Below, piece by piece: positions 8,019-16,180 of a stretch of DNA of 55,734 nt (positions are counted from its first letter, which is position 1; the number at the start of each line of letters is the position of its first letter). Both the position numbers and the translations under genes were made by a program. This stretch comes from CAZEHO01 sp964511945 (lineage in GTDB: Bacteria > Actinomycetota > Acidimicrobiia > Spongiisociales > UBA11373). Below the pieces are notes generated by a model. The model ran no database searches and was not told the origin of the DNA. It saw only the letters and a list, made by a program, of their open reading frames with translations. The stretch covers positions 1-55,734 of the forward strand of contig CAZEHO010000017.1 in the NCBI GenBank assembly GCA_964511945.1, in the 5' to 3' direction.

Positions 8019-9983
8019 TCAGAGCGCTTCGTGGGCCAGTTCAACGAGGTCTCTCACGGACAGACGATCCTCGAGGCCGGTCGTCTTCAGCGCATCCTGG
8101 TACATGACGTAGTCCTTGGGACAGGTGACGACCAGGGCTTCGACGCCGTCGAGGCCGGCAGCCTCCTCGACCCGCATCTCTGCGGGCCGCTGCCGCGTCT
8201 CCCCCTCCTCCATCCAGATGCGTCCTCCGCCGGCCCCGCAGCACAGAGCCCGATCACCGCTGCGCGGCATCTCCACCACCCGGCAACCCATCGCGGCCAG
8301 CACCCGGCGGGGGGCCTCGTAGACGTCGTTGTAGCGGCCCAGGTAGCACGGGTCGTGATAGGTGACCGTGTACCCGAGCCGCTTCTCGAAGCCGAGGCTG
8401 CCGGAGGAGATCAACTGATCGAGGAGTTCTGCGTAGTGGAGTACCGGCCGGTCGCCGTTCAGTTCCGGCGGGTACTCGTTCTTGAGCGCGTTGTAGGTGT
8501 GGGGATCCGTCGTCACGATGGCGCCGTAGTCACAGCGACCAAGCGACTTCATGTTGCGCTCGACGAGCATCTCGAACAGGCCCTCTTCGCCGGTGCGTCG
8601 GACGTCGTTGCCGGCGTTGCGCTCGCCGTCGTACATAATCCCGAAGTCGAGACCGATGCGGTGAAAAAGATCGGCGGTCTGGACGACCACCCCCGAAAGC
8701 GTGCTGCTGAACGACGCGTAGTCGCCGACGAACCAGAGGTAGTCGACCGGTTCCTTACGGGCGTCCTTGATCCCGGGTTCGACGCCACGGGTCCACTTCG
8801 CGCGGGCTCGGTCCGACTGGCCGAACGAGTTGCCGTACCGCCCCAACCCCGCCATGGCCTCCTGGAGCATGTCGTCCATCCGACCCTCCATGACCAGATG
8901 CCGCCGCATGTCCACGATCGGCGTGACGTGCTCGATGAAGAGCGGACATTCCTGATCACAGGCGAAACATGTGGTGCAGGCCCAGAGCACTTCGTCGGGA
9001 ATCACCCCGCCGACCATGGGATCAGAGCCTCCATTGCGGGCCGTGATGAGATGGTCGCGCAGCGCCATGATCAGGCGCTTCGGAGACAGTGGCAGACCCT
9101 CGGCGTGCGCCGGGCACACGTCCTGACACCGCCCGCATTCCGTGCAGGTGTAGAAGTCGAGCATCTGGCGCCAGCGGAACTGATCCATCGCTTCCACGCC
9201 GAGGCTGCCGTCGAATTCCGGGGCAGCGGGAAGCCGTCCGGGAGGATCCAGATTTCGCAGGAACACCGCCGGAATCGAGGTGACCACGTGGAAGTGTTTG
9301 CCTCCGGGCAGCTCGATCAGAAAGAGGAGGACGATCCCGAGATGGATCCAGAAGGCGGTCTCCTCAATGACCTCCAGCGTCCCCTCTGTAAGTCCCCCGA
9401 AAGCCGCGCCGGTGAGCGCCGAGAATGGCCGCCACCCCTCGAGATCATCGACTCCCCGCTCGATGCGGATGCCGTTCATCACCAGCAGACTGAGCACGAT
9501 CACCAGGATGAAACCCAGCACCATGACACCCTGGGCCCGGTGACTCCCTTCGTAGCGCTCAGGATTCTCCACCAGCCGTACGTAGAGGGCGTAGAACACC
9601 GCCAGCATCACGAGAACCGCCGACACGTCCTGAATCACAGCCAGCGGCCCAAACCGCCCGACCAGCGGAAGCACGAAGTGGGGATCGGTGAACGCAAGGA
9701 GACCCTCGAGAATGGCTTGGAGGATCGTCAGGAACAGGAACAGGAAGCCCCAGAAGAGGAGAAAATGAGCCACGCCGGGCGCCGGGAACCGGAACAGCCG
9801 GCGCTGACCGCCGACGAACGACACAAGACCCCAGGTCCGTCGACCCCACTGTGAGAACGGCCCGCTGGGCTCTCCGCGACTCAGGCGCACCCAGAGCAGC
9901 CGGTAGGCCCTGAGACCGAAAATCGCCAGCGCCGCCACAAGGGCGGCGAGGGCGGCAACCGACTTGATGTCTTCGTACGTCAT
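8019..9983 (-). CDS. Membrane-bound FeS oxidoreductase, ETF:(mena)quinone oxidoreductase type (NarI-like cytochrome b + HdrC/HdrB domains)
   Basis: Probably carries electrons between EtfAB and membrane menaquinone. At 654 aa, the N-terminal 240 residues hold about five to six hydrophobic helices with histidines (H73, H214, H230, H232) suited to b-type haem, as in NarI-like domains. Two ferredoxin motifs follow: CTECGRCQDVC (C280-C290) and CTTCFACDQEC (C336-C346). A CCG domain follows, with HDPCYLGR (C546), CCGAGGG (C581-C582) and C621. The ATG at 9981-9983 was preferred to a GTG one codon upstream because AAGGGGAG is well spaced. It starts 15 bases after etfA, which supports ETF as the partner. 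The family is known from anaerobes that feed ETF electrons into menaquinone; the direction here is not decided by sequence. Confidence 0.85.
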   Translation of the reverse strand: MTYEDIKSVAALAALVAALAIFGLRAYRLLWVRLSRGEPSGPFSQWGRRTWGLVSFVGGQRRLFRFPAPGVAHFLLFWGFLFLFLTILQAILEGLLAFTDPHFVLPLVGRFGPLAVIQDVSAVLVMLAVFYALYVRLVENPERYEGSHRAQGVMVLGFILVIVLSLLVMNGIRIERGVDDLEGWRPFSALTGAAFGGLTEGTLEVIEETAFWIHLGIVLLFLIELPGGKHFHVVTSIPAVFLRNLDPPGRLPAAPEFDGSLGVEAMDQFRWRQMLDFYTCTECGRCQDVCPAHAEGLPLSPKRLIMALRDHLITARNGGSDPMVGGVIPDEVLWACTTCFACDQECPLFIEHVTPIVDMRRHLVMEGRMDDMLQEAMAGLGRYGNSFGQSDRARAKWTRGVEPGIKDARKEPVDYLWFVGDYASFSSTLSGVVVQTADLFHRIGLDFGIMYDGERNAGNDVRRTGEEGLFEMLVERNMKSLGRCDYGAIVTTDPHTYNALKNEYPPELNGDRPVLHYAELLDQLISSGSLGFEKRLGYTVTYHDPCYLGRYNDVYEAPRRVLAAMGCRVVEMPRSGDRALCCGAGGGRIWMEEGETRQRPAEMRVEEAAGLDGVEALVVTCPKDYVMYQDALKTTGLEDRLSVRDLVELAHEAL

Positions 9984-9998
9984 CACCGCTCCCCTTCT

Positions 9999-10973
9999 CT
10001 ATCCGGCCCGTGCCTCCTTCACCCGTTCGATCAGTTCGGGCATGAGATCGAGCAAATCGGTCTCGGTGCCGAAGTGAGCGGCATCGAAGATGGGAGCAGC
10101 AGGATCGATGTTCACCGCGATCACCACCGCACTGTCGGTCATGCCCTCCACGTGCTCCGGGGCACCGCTGATACCAAGAGCGAGGTACACCGCGGGCTTC
10201 ACTCGCTTGCCGGATTTTCCGACCATCCGAGACGACGGCAGCCAGCCCTGATCGATAATCGGCCGGGACGCGCACACGACCCCGCCCAGCGCTTCGGCCA
10301 ACTCCTCCGCCAACTCGACATTGTCCTGGAGTTGGATCCCGCGTCCAATCGCGACGAGAACGTCCTCGGCCGTGATGTCGACATCGCCCGACTCGGGCTC
10401 GATGTAGCGCGTCACCGTCACCTTCGAATCTTCGAGCGGCAGGCCGTCGACGCGCTCGAGCACGGGCGGCGTTCCGCTCCGACCGAGTTCGGCCTTATAG
10501 CCACCGGGCACCATCGTCACCAGCACCGTCGATTCCCCGACGGCGGTCTCGACGAAGATCTTCCCGCCGCAGATCTGGCTGACGAGCCCGAACTCACCAT
10601 CCTCGATCCGCACCGTGTGGCACTTGCCCACCAGCGGCAGCTGCAGCCTGCCGGACAGCAAACCTGCGACGCCGGCACCGATCGAGGTATCACCGAACAC
10701 AACTACCCGGGGCAGTCGCTCGCCGATGAGTCCCGCCAGAGCCGCCGTGTAGGAGTCCGGGGTGAAATCCGCCAGGGCGGGGTCGTCGATGGAGAGCACG
10801 CGATCGGCCGCCAGGTCTGCAGTGAGTCCTTCGGCCTCATGACCCAACAGGACGCCGACGACCTCTCCTCCGGTCCCGGCGGTGAGTGCTCGAGCCGCTC
10901 CCAACGCAACATAGGTGATGTCGGCGACCTGCCCGCGCAGATGCTCGACGACAACGTAGATATCCCGGTTCAT
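9999..10973 (-). CDS. etfA: Electron transfer flavoprotein alpha subunit
   Basis: FAD-binding subunit of ETF, 324 aa. The C-terminal FAD domain is clear: ASRPIIDQGWLP, then VGKSGKRVKP, GISGAPEHVEGM and AVNIDPAAPIF match the usual ETF-alpha blocks. The commonly seen QVGQTGK is MVGKSGK here. I chose the ATG at 10971-10973 because GGGGGG lies just upstream; a GTG at 10989-10991 overlapping the etfB stop is an alternative. It sits between etfB and the quinone oxidoreductase gene, so the three are likely one transcript. Substrate dehydrogenases that feed this ETF are not in the window. Confidence 0.95.
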   Translation of the reverse strand: MNRDIYVVVEHLRGQVADITYVALGAARALTAGTGGEVVGVLLGHEAEGLTADLAADRVLSIDDPALADFTPDSYTAALAGLIGERLPRVVVFGDTSIGAGVAGLLSGRLQLPLVGKCHTVRIEDGEFGLVSQICGGKIFVETAVGESTVLVTMVPGGYKAELGRSGTPPVLERVDGLPLEDSKVTVTRYIEPESGDVDITAEDVLVAIGRGIQLQDNVELAEELAEALGGVVCASRPIIDQGWLPSSRMVGKSGKRVKPAVYLALGISGAPEHVEGMTDSAVVIAVNIDPAAPIFDAAHFGTETDLLDLMPELIERVKEARAG

Positions 10974-10987
10974 GGTTCCCCCCGGGT

Positions 10988-11755
10988 TCACAGCACGCCT
11001 CGCTCGGACAGGATCTCGACGATCGCGGCGGCGACTTCCTCCTCATCCCCCGTCAGCATCGTCGCCCGCTCACCCGCCTCAGGTGTGAACATCGAGACGA
11101 TGGTCGGAGCGGCGGCCGCATCGGGCTCGGCCGCAGGTCGGTCTTCGACGTCGGCGGTCTTCATGGCCTGACGGATCCGGCTGATCGCCAGATAGCGGGG
11201 CGGCTCCTCTGCAGCCTGGATACCCAGGACCGCCGGCAGGCTGATCTCCATCTCCACAGCCAGCCCGCCGGGGTATTCCTTCTTCACCCTGCAGATCCCA
11301 TCCTCGAGCGCAGCCCCGGAGATGTATCCCACATACGGCATCCCCAACTCCTCGGCGAGTAGCGGCCCCAGAGAGCCGTCCAGATCGTCGTGGGCTTGCA
11401 CACCCGTCAGGACGAGGTCGGGCTCCAGATCCGAAAGGGCAGACGCGTAGAGCCCGGCGAGGGTGTGATTCCCCGGAGCATCCTCGAACGCGATCCCGGT
11501 CAGACGGATCAGCCCATCTGCCCCTTTGGCGGCCGCCGCGTACAGCACGTCGTCCGCACTCTCCCCCTCCAGGATCATGACCGTCACGGTGCCGCCGCTG
11601 CGTTCCTTGATCAGCAGCGCCTGTTCCAGGGCGTGCTCGTCGACCTCATTGATGATCAGACGCAGCCAGCTCGTGTCCAGGGCGGTGCCGCTTTCGTCGA
11701 TCTCCAGCTCTTCCACGAGATCGGGGACGAGCTTGATCGGCACAACGATGTTCAT
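10988..11755 (-). CDS. etfB: Electron transfer flavoprotein beta subunit
   Basis: Partner of EtfA, 255 aa, the usual length. It shows the N-terminal VPIKLVPD block, the NEVDEHALEQAL block and the nucleotide-binding segment TGVQAHDDLDGSLGPLLAEEL. In ETF this subunit binds AMP or, in bifurcating forms, a second flavin and NADH; the sequence alone does not settle which applies here. The ATG at 11753-11755 has an AAAGGGG ribosome site. It is followed by etfA with a 14-base gap. The 172-base gap to the upstream hdrCB gene contains a REP-like hairpin, so etfB may have its own promoter or be read through from hdrCB. Confidence 0.94.
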   Translation of the reverse strand: MNIVVPIKLVPDLVEELEIDESGTALDTSWLRLIINEVDEHALEQALLIKERSGGTVTVMILEGESADDVLYAAAAKGADGLIRLTGIAFEDAPGNHTLAGLYASALSDLEPDLVLTGVQAHDDLDGSLGPLLAEELGMPYVGYISGAALEDGICRVKKEYPGGLAVEMEISLPAVLGIQAAEEPPRYLAISRIRQAMKTADVEDRPAAEPDAAAAPTIVSMFTPEAGERATMLTGDEEEVAAAIVEILSERGVL

Positions 11756-11831
11756 GTCTGCCCCTTTGAGTCTGCTGGGTGATGCCGTTGCGCAGATCGG
11801 CGGCCAGGCGCGCCAATCGCAAGGACGCAGG

Positions 11832-11854
11832 TTCCGGCACTCCTCATGCCGGAA
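11832..11854. repeat. REP-like inverted repeat between hdrCB and etfB
   Basis: A perfect 8-bp inverted repeat, TTCCGGCA and TGCCGGAA, separated by 7 bases and followed by ATGACGGAA. It resembles the widespread CATTCCGGCATGA-type intergenic palindromes. It could form a hairpin in the transcript between hdrCB and etfB and modulate the ratio of the two genes. I found no second copy in the window. Confidence 0.5.
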
Positions 11855-11927
11855 TGACGGAACCGAGGACACCGCGAGTGGTGATGACTGGTCGTCGAGA
11901 TGCGTGCCATGTATCGCCCAGCGGGCT

Positions 11928-13133
11928 CTATCCGCTCATTGCCTCCACGAGTAGTTCCGCGATGTCTTTCACGATCAACCCTGCAGCACCGTCGACCGTC
12001 TTGGCGGCGTCCTCGAACCGCGGCGCCTCGTACGGGCACGCCAGAGCCAGGATGTCGGCGCCGGCTGCGACTGCCTCACCGACCCGCCACTCCGACGGCC
12101 GGACCTGCCCCTTTTCCCAGAGGAAACCGTCCAGCCACATGCCACCACCACCGCCACCGCAGCACACGCTGGTCTCGCGAGTGTGCTGCATCTCGACGAG
12201 GGTGAGCCCGGGAATCGCCTCCAGCACCTCGCGAGGCTGCTCGTAGATCCCGTTGGCGCGTCCCAGATAGCACGGGTCGTGGTACGCCACGGTGGCGTCG
12301 ACCGATCCCGTCAGGAGTGGCCGCAGCAGGTCCAGATTGTCGGCAAGGAACTCTGTGTAGTGCCTGGTCGGATACGAGATGCCCAGCTGCGGATACTCGT
12401 TCTTGAGCGCGTTGTAGGCATGCGGATCGGCGGTGACCACCTCCCCGAACTCATATCGCGACAGGGCCTTCCCGTTCTTCTCTGCAAGCACCTCGAACAG
12501 GCCTCGTTCACCGGCGAGTCGCTGCGAATCGCCGTCGCTCGCTTCCTCCCCGCCGAGGATGCCGAAGTCCGTGCCGAGAGCGCGGAACACCTCGGCAAGT
12601 GCCTTCGTCGCGATCTGGGCCCGGGGATGATGCGACGGATAGTCGCCGACGTACCACAGGACCTCTACCGGCCGTTTGGCCGCCCGCATGACGGGGATTT
12701 CGAACCCCATCTCCTCGATCCACGCGGCCCGGCGCCGGGGCGATTCGCCCAGGGGATTGCCGTATCGCTGGGATTTCTCGAGTGCGTCCTGCAGTTCGAG
12801 GGGTGTGTTGCCGGCCAGGAGCATCTCCTCTTTGGCCAGCGTCATGAGCCCGGTCGTCAGCGGGATCTTGGCCGGGCACACATCGGCACAGGCCTGGCAC
12901 GAGACACACAGCCAGACCGAATCGTGATCGAGGACCCTCTCGAACATCCCGGCTCGAAGCGCAGCGATCATCTTGTGCGGAGGGAAGTCCATCAGGTAGC
13001 CCACCGGACAGATGCCGCTGCAGAGCCCACATTGAAGACAGGCGCGCAGCCGCTCACCGTTCTCCACTTCGAACAGGCGGAGCCGCATGGACTCCGTGAT
13101 CGTCGTCGGCCGCGAATCGGCCATGATCGTCAT
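11928..13133 (-). CDS. Soluble HdrC-HdrB fusion protein (FeS oxidoreductase with CCG domain)
   Basis: A 401-aa soluble iron-sulfur protein. Two ferredoxin motifs lie at the N-terminus, CLQCGLCSGIC (C32-C42) and CVSCQACADVC (C76-C86). A single CCG domain follows with HDPCYLGR (C288), CCGGGGGG (C324-C325) and C366. It closely parallels the soluble half of the membrane protein at 8019-9983, sharing blocks such as DPHxYNALKNEYP and VGDY, but lacks the cytochrome b part. I chose ATG 13131-13133 after GAGAGGTGG; ATG 13122-13124 is also possible. A perfect Rex-like palindrome lies 40 bases upstream. Its neighbours suggest it works with EtfAB as a soluble redox partner; the substrate is unknown. Confidence 0.85.
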   Translation of the reverse strand: MTIMADSRPTTITESMRLRLFEVENGERLRACLQCGLCSGICPVGYLMDFPPHKMIAALRAGMFERVLDHDSVWLCVSCQACADVCPAKIPLTTGLMTLAKEEMLLAGNTPLELQDALEKSQRYGNPLGESPRRRAAWIEEMGFEIPVMRAAKRPVEVLWYVGDYPSHHPRAQIATKALAEVFRALGTDFGILGGEEASDGDSQRLAGERGLFEVLAEKNGKALSRYEFGEVVTADPHAYNALKNEYPQLGISYPTRHYTEFLADNLDLLRPLLTGSVDATVAYHDPCYLGRANGIYEQPREVLEAIPGLTLVEMQHTRETSVCCGGGGGGMWLDGFLWEKGQVRPSEWRVGEAVAAGADILALACPYEAPRFEDAAKTVDGAAGLIVKDIAELLVEAMSG

Positions 13134-13173
13134 ACCACCACCACCTCTCGCCGGCAGCGTCGGCGCGACATCC

Positions 13174-13191
13174 TTGTGAAACGTTTCACAA
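13174..13191. promoter_or_regulatory. Rex operator (perfect palindrome) in the hdrCB / histidine kinase divergent region
   Basis: TTGTGAAACGTTTCACAA is a perfect 18-bp palindrome and an exact match to the Rex consensus TTGTGAA-N4-TTCACAA. It lies 40 bases upstream of the hdrCB start and 95 bases before the divergent histidine kinase start, so it could control both directions. The near copy at 7861-7878 supports a shared regulon responding to the NADH/NAD+ ratio. Confidence 0.82.
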
Positions 13192-13237
13192 AGTTCTTGT
13201 GTCCAGACCAATAGCACACCGAGTACCCGGAGCGTTA

Positions 13238-13251
13238 GGGCACAAAGACCG
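13238..13251. promoter_or_regulatory. Degenerate DosR-like box
   Basis: GGGCACAAAGACCG shares the GGG..CAAAGACC core with the better box at 7920-7933 and lies 46 bases beyond the Rex palindrome in the same orientation (41 bases at hdrA). On its own it would not be convincing; the matched layout is the evidence. Confidence 0.22.
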
Positions 13252-13286
13252 TTTACTCCGGTCGGCAACCACGACACGCTCTTTCA

Positions 13287-14561
13287 ATGAACCCTCCGGG
13301 AGATCCCGGAAGCCGGCCCTCCGCGGTCGATACCGGGGAAACCAGCGCCGGGGAAACCAACGAGCTGCCTCGCGGCCTGCAGTACAGCATCCTGGCCGAC
13401 CGCGACCTGACCGACGACCAGGTAGAGGATGCCTTGATCGAAGAGATCGATCGTGTCCTCGACTTCCCGCGACGCCGCCTAATCCCGGCCGGAACACTGA
13501 TCATCACTGAGGGCGACCGGCTCGACGGGATCTCGATCCTGCTCGACGGCCGGGTGCGGTTGTTCCGTGAGGTGGAGGGCCAGGAGGTCGTCTTTCATCA
13601 CCGGACCGCGGGACGGATCATCGGCATGCTCGCCCTCGCCAGGGCGCGGCCGGCGTCGTTCAGTGTCGAAGCCGACACGGATGTCACGGTGCTGCCGCTG
13701 TCGCTGGCGGAGTTGGACCTGGCGATGAGGCGCAGCATGCACCTTGCCATGCTCTTTGCCTCGGCTCTGATCCGATCGCTTGCGCTGCGGAATCTCCGGA
13801 CGATCGAGCAGCAGATAGAGATCCGGGAGTTTGCCAGGACTCGAATCGAGGCGTCGGAACGGCTCGCCATCGTCGGTCAACTCGCCGCCGACGTTGCTCA
13901 CGAACTCAACAACCCGCTCCAGGGAATCGTGGGATTCTCCCACCTCCTCCTCGAGCGCATCCCACCGGACGACCCGGAGCGGGATTTCGTCGAGAAGATC
14001 GCCGCTCAGGCCGACCGGTGCCGGGCCATCATCCGCGCCCTCCTGGATTTTTCGCGGCCCCACAAGCCACAGAAGCAGCCGACGAGCCTCAATGCCCTGC
14101 TCATGGAGAGCCTCCGCTTCATGGAAGGCCAGGCGCTCTTCATGAACATCACGATCGAGACCGACCTCGATCCAGACCTGCCCGCAGTCATAGCAGACCC
14201 GGGCCAGATGCAGCAGGTGTTCATCAACCTGATCGTCAACGCTGCAGAGGCGATGGAAGGCGACGGCCGGCTCTCGCTGACCACGCGCCTGGACCCGTCC
14301 GCCGAGTTTGTCGACGCCGTGATCCGGGACACGGGCCCCGGGATTCCGGACGAGGACATGGACCGGGTCTTCGATCCCTTCTTCTCAACCAAGGAAGCGA
14401 TGCACGGCACCGGCCTGGGCCTGGCCATCAGCCACGGGATCGTCCGCCGCCACCAGGGCACGATCGCGATCACCAGCGAGCTCCACGAGGGAACAGCCTT
14501 CTCCATCCGGCTGCCGGTTACGGCCGATTGGCCCTGGGAGAGCAACACCAACGAGGGATAG
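13287..14561 (+). CDS. Soluble sensor histidine kinase with N-terminal cNMP-binding-like domain
   Basis: A 424-aa kinase with no membrane segment. Residues about 55-165 form a CRP-like beta-roll (GTLIITEGDRLDGISILLDG), which could bind a cyclic nucleotide or another ligand. A linker helix leads to the dimerisation domain with phospho-acceptor H205 in VAHELNNPLQG. The ATPase domain shows the N-box NLIVNAAEA, G1 DTGPGIP (348-354), F-box DPFFST and G2 GTGLGLA (374-380). There is no HTH, so it is not a CRP regulator. It heads a plus-strand operon that ends in hdrCB and diverges from the hdrCB fusion gene over the Rex palindrome. The likely targets are the two receivers encoded next. Confidence 0.9.
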   Translation: MNPPGDPGSRPSAVDTGETSAGETNELPRGLQYSILADRDLTDDQVEDALIEEIDRVLDFPRRRLIPAGTLIITEGDRLDGISILLDGRVRLFREVEGQEVVFHHRTAGRIIGMLALARARPASFSVEADTDVTVLPLSLAELDLAMRRSMHLAMLFASALIRSLALRNLRTIEQQIEIREFARTRIEASERLAIVGQLAADVAHELNNPLQGIVGFSHLLLERIPPDDPERDFVEKIAAQADRCRAIIRALLDFSRPHKPQKQPTSLNALLMESLRFMEGQALFMNITIETDLDPDLPAVIADPGQMQQVFINLIVNAAEAMEGDGRLSLTTRLDPSAEFVDAVIRDTGPGIPDEDMDRVFDPFFSTKEAMHGTGLGLAISHGIVRRHQGTIAITSELHEGTAFSIRLPVTADWPWESNTNEG

Positions 14562-14573
14562 GTTTGAGAGGTC

Positions 14574-15731
14574 ATGGTCAACACGGCTGAACCGTCGAAG
14601 ATCCTCATCATCGACGATGAGCAGATCGTGCTGGATTCATGCACGGAGATCCTTCGGGCCGAAACCTGCGAGATCGCCACGGCGGCGGACGGCCGCCGGG
14701 GATTGGAGCTGGTCGAGGAGTTCGGCCCCGACCTGGTTCTCGTCGACCTGAAGATGCCCGGACTGTCCGGGATCGAGGTCCTCGCATCGATCGAGGAGTC
14801 ACACCCGACGATCGTCACCGTCGTCATCACCGGGTACGCAACGGTGGGCACAGCAATCGAGGCCATGAAATCAGGCGCCTACGATTTCATTCCCAAGCCC
14901 TTCACGCCGGATCAACTCCGCCTCATCGCCGGTCGGGGCCTGGAGAAGAGAAGGCTCGTCCTCGAGACGATCAGGCTCAGACGCGAGAAGGCGATGCTGC
15001 GCGAGAACTTCGCCGCAATTGTCTCGCACGAACTCAAGTCGCCTCTGAGCGCCGTCCAGCAGAACCTCTTCGTCCTGGCTCACCAGCTCGCCGCAGTCGC
15101 CACCGATGACCAGCGCGAGCAGATCGATCGCATGCAGGCCCGAATCCGCGATCTCCTCGCGGTCGTCGACACGTGGCTGCGCGGGGTGTCGACCGATCTC
15201 AACGGGATCCGCGACCGCTTTGAGCGCCTTCCCATCTCGATTCCCCTCGCGAAGGCAGCCGAGTCGGTCGCATCCCACGCCATTCGAAAAGACGTCGAGG
15301 TGATAGCCGCCGTCGATGAGTCGGTAGAAGTGTTCGGCGACGAGGGCACACTGACCGAAGCCCTCACCAACATCATCGGCAACGCCGTCAAATACTCCTA
15401 CGAGGGTGGCAAGGTAACCGTCACCGCGGAGAGCTGCGATGACGGAATCAGGATCGACGTGTCCGACACCGGGGTCGGCGTCCCCCCCGAAGAGGCGGCC
15501 CACGTGTTCGACGACTTCTACCGCGCGGCTACCGGGGAACTTCGCGAAACGGGTGCCGGGCTCGGGCTGGCTCTCAGCCGTCGCATCATCGAGACCCACA
15601 GTGGCTCAATCACCGTGGCCAGCGAGGTCGGAACGGGCACGACGTTCACACTCACACTGCCGGCTCCGAAGCCGTCAGACCCAGTTTCGAGTACAGCCGA
15701 CGCCGGTGAGGTCCACCCCCAGGAGGAGTGA
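14574..15731 (+). CDS. Hybrid protein: receiver domain followed by histidine kinase
   Basis: 385 aa. The receiver is at residues 8-125 with acidic pocket D14/D15, phospho-acceptor D58 in LVDLKMPG, and K108 in IPKPF. A kinase core follows with H152 in VSHELKSPLSA, N-box NIIGNAVKYS, G1 DTGVGVP and G2 GAGLGLALS. The order receiver-then-kinase and the lack of membrane helices suggest an intermediate in a phosphorelay whose kinase activity is set by its own receiver. It begins 12 bases after the upstream kinase, and its stop overlaps a possible GTG of the next gene. Its input signal is not evident from sequence. Confidence 0.9.
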   Translation: MVNTAEPSKILIIDDEQIVLDSCTEILRAETCEIATAADGRRGLELVEEFGPDLVLVDLKMPGLSGIEVLASIEESHPTIVTVVITGYATVGTAIEAMKSGAYDFIPKPFTPDQLRLIAGRGLEKRRLVLETIRLRREKAMLRENFAAIVSHELKSPLSAVQQNLFVLAHQLAAVATDDQREQIDRMQARIRDLLAVVDTWLRGVSTDLNGIRDRFERLPISIPLAKAAESVASHAIRKDVEVIAAVDESVEVFGDEGTLTEALTNIIGNAVKYSYEGGKVTVTAESCDDGIRIDVSDTGVGVPPEEAAHVFDDFYRAATGELRETGAGLGLALSRRIIETHSGSITVASEVGTGTTFTLTLPAPKPSDPVSSTADAGEVHPQEE

Positions 15732-15754
15732 GATCCGATGCAGGGAGGAATCCC

Positions 15755-16180
15755 ATGAGCGAGAAGAAGCGGCTGCTGATCGTGGACGACGATCCGGACT
15801 TCGCCGGAGCGATCAGCGCCATCCTCGAGTCCGCCGGGTACGAAACCGAAATCACCCACAACCCGAAGACCGGCTGGTCGGCGCTGAAGAGCGGCGACTA
15901 CGACCTCCTCTTGCTGGACATCATGATGGGCCGGGGCGCTGAAGGTGTGATGATGGCCCGCAAGATCAGGAAGGACCCCGAACTGCGGGACATGCCGGTT
16001 CTCATCATCACCGGCATGCGGGAACAGATCGCATTCCTCTTCCCCGGCCAGGCGATTCACCCCCGCTTCGTCCCCGTCGACGAACTGGTCGAGAAGCCGG
16101 TCGAGCCGGACCTCCTTCTCGATCGGGTGCGAGCTCTCATCGAAGCCTCGGAGAATCGGGAAACCGGAGGGGGTGACTAG
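15755..16180 (+). CDS. Stand-alone response regulator receiver domain
   Basis: 141 aa consisting of one receiver domain: D11-D13 acidic pocket, D55 in LLLLDIMMG, and K114 in LVEKPVEP. There is no output domain. The ATG at 15755-15757 has a GGGAGGA site; a GTG at 15728 would add nine residues. The loop between beta4 and the conserved Lys is long and contains FPGQAIHPRFVPVDE, an insertion not usual in CheY-like proteins. It is followed directly by hdrC with no gap, so it is co-produced with HdrCB. It may act by protein contact or as a relay step. Confidence 0.88.
   Translation: MSEKKRLLIVDDDPDFAGAISAILESAGYETEITHNPKTGWSALKSGDYDLLLLDIMMGRGAEGVMMARKIRKDPELRDMPVLIITGMREQIAFLFPGQAIHPRFVPVDELVEKPVEPDLLLDRVRALIEASENRETGGGD

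Noticed and set aside
7863..9854. Plus-strand open frame of 663 codons antisense to the ETF:quinone oxidoreductase gene
   Set aside because: Same high-GC shadow effect; the product has no recognisable motif and the minus-strand gene has full cysteine motifs.
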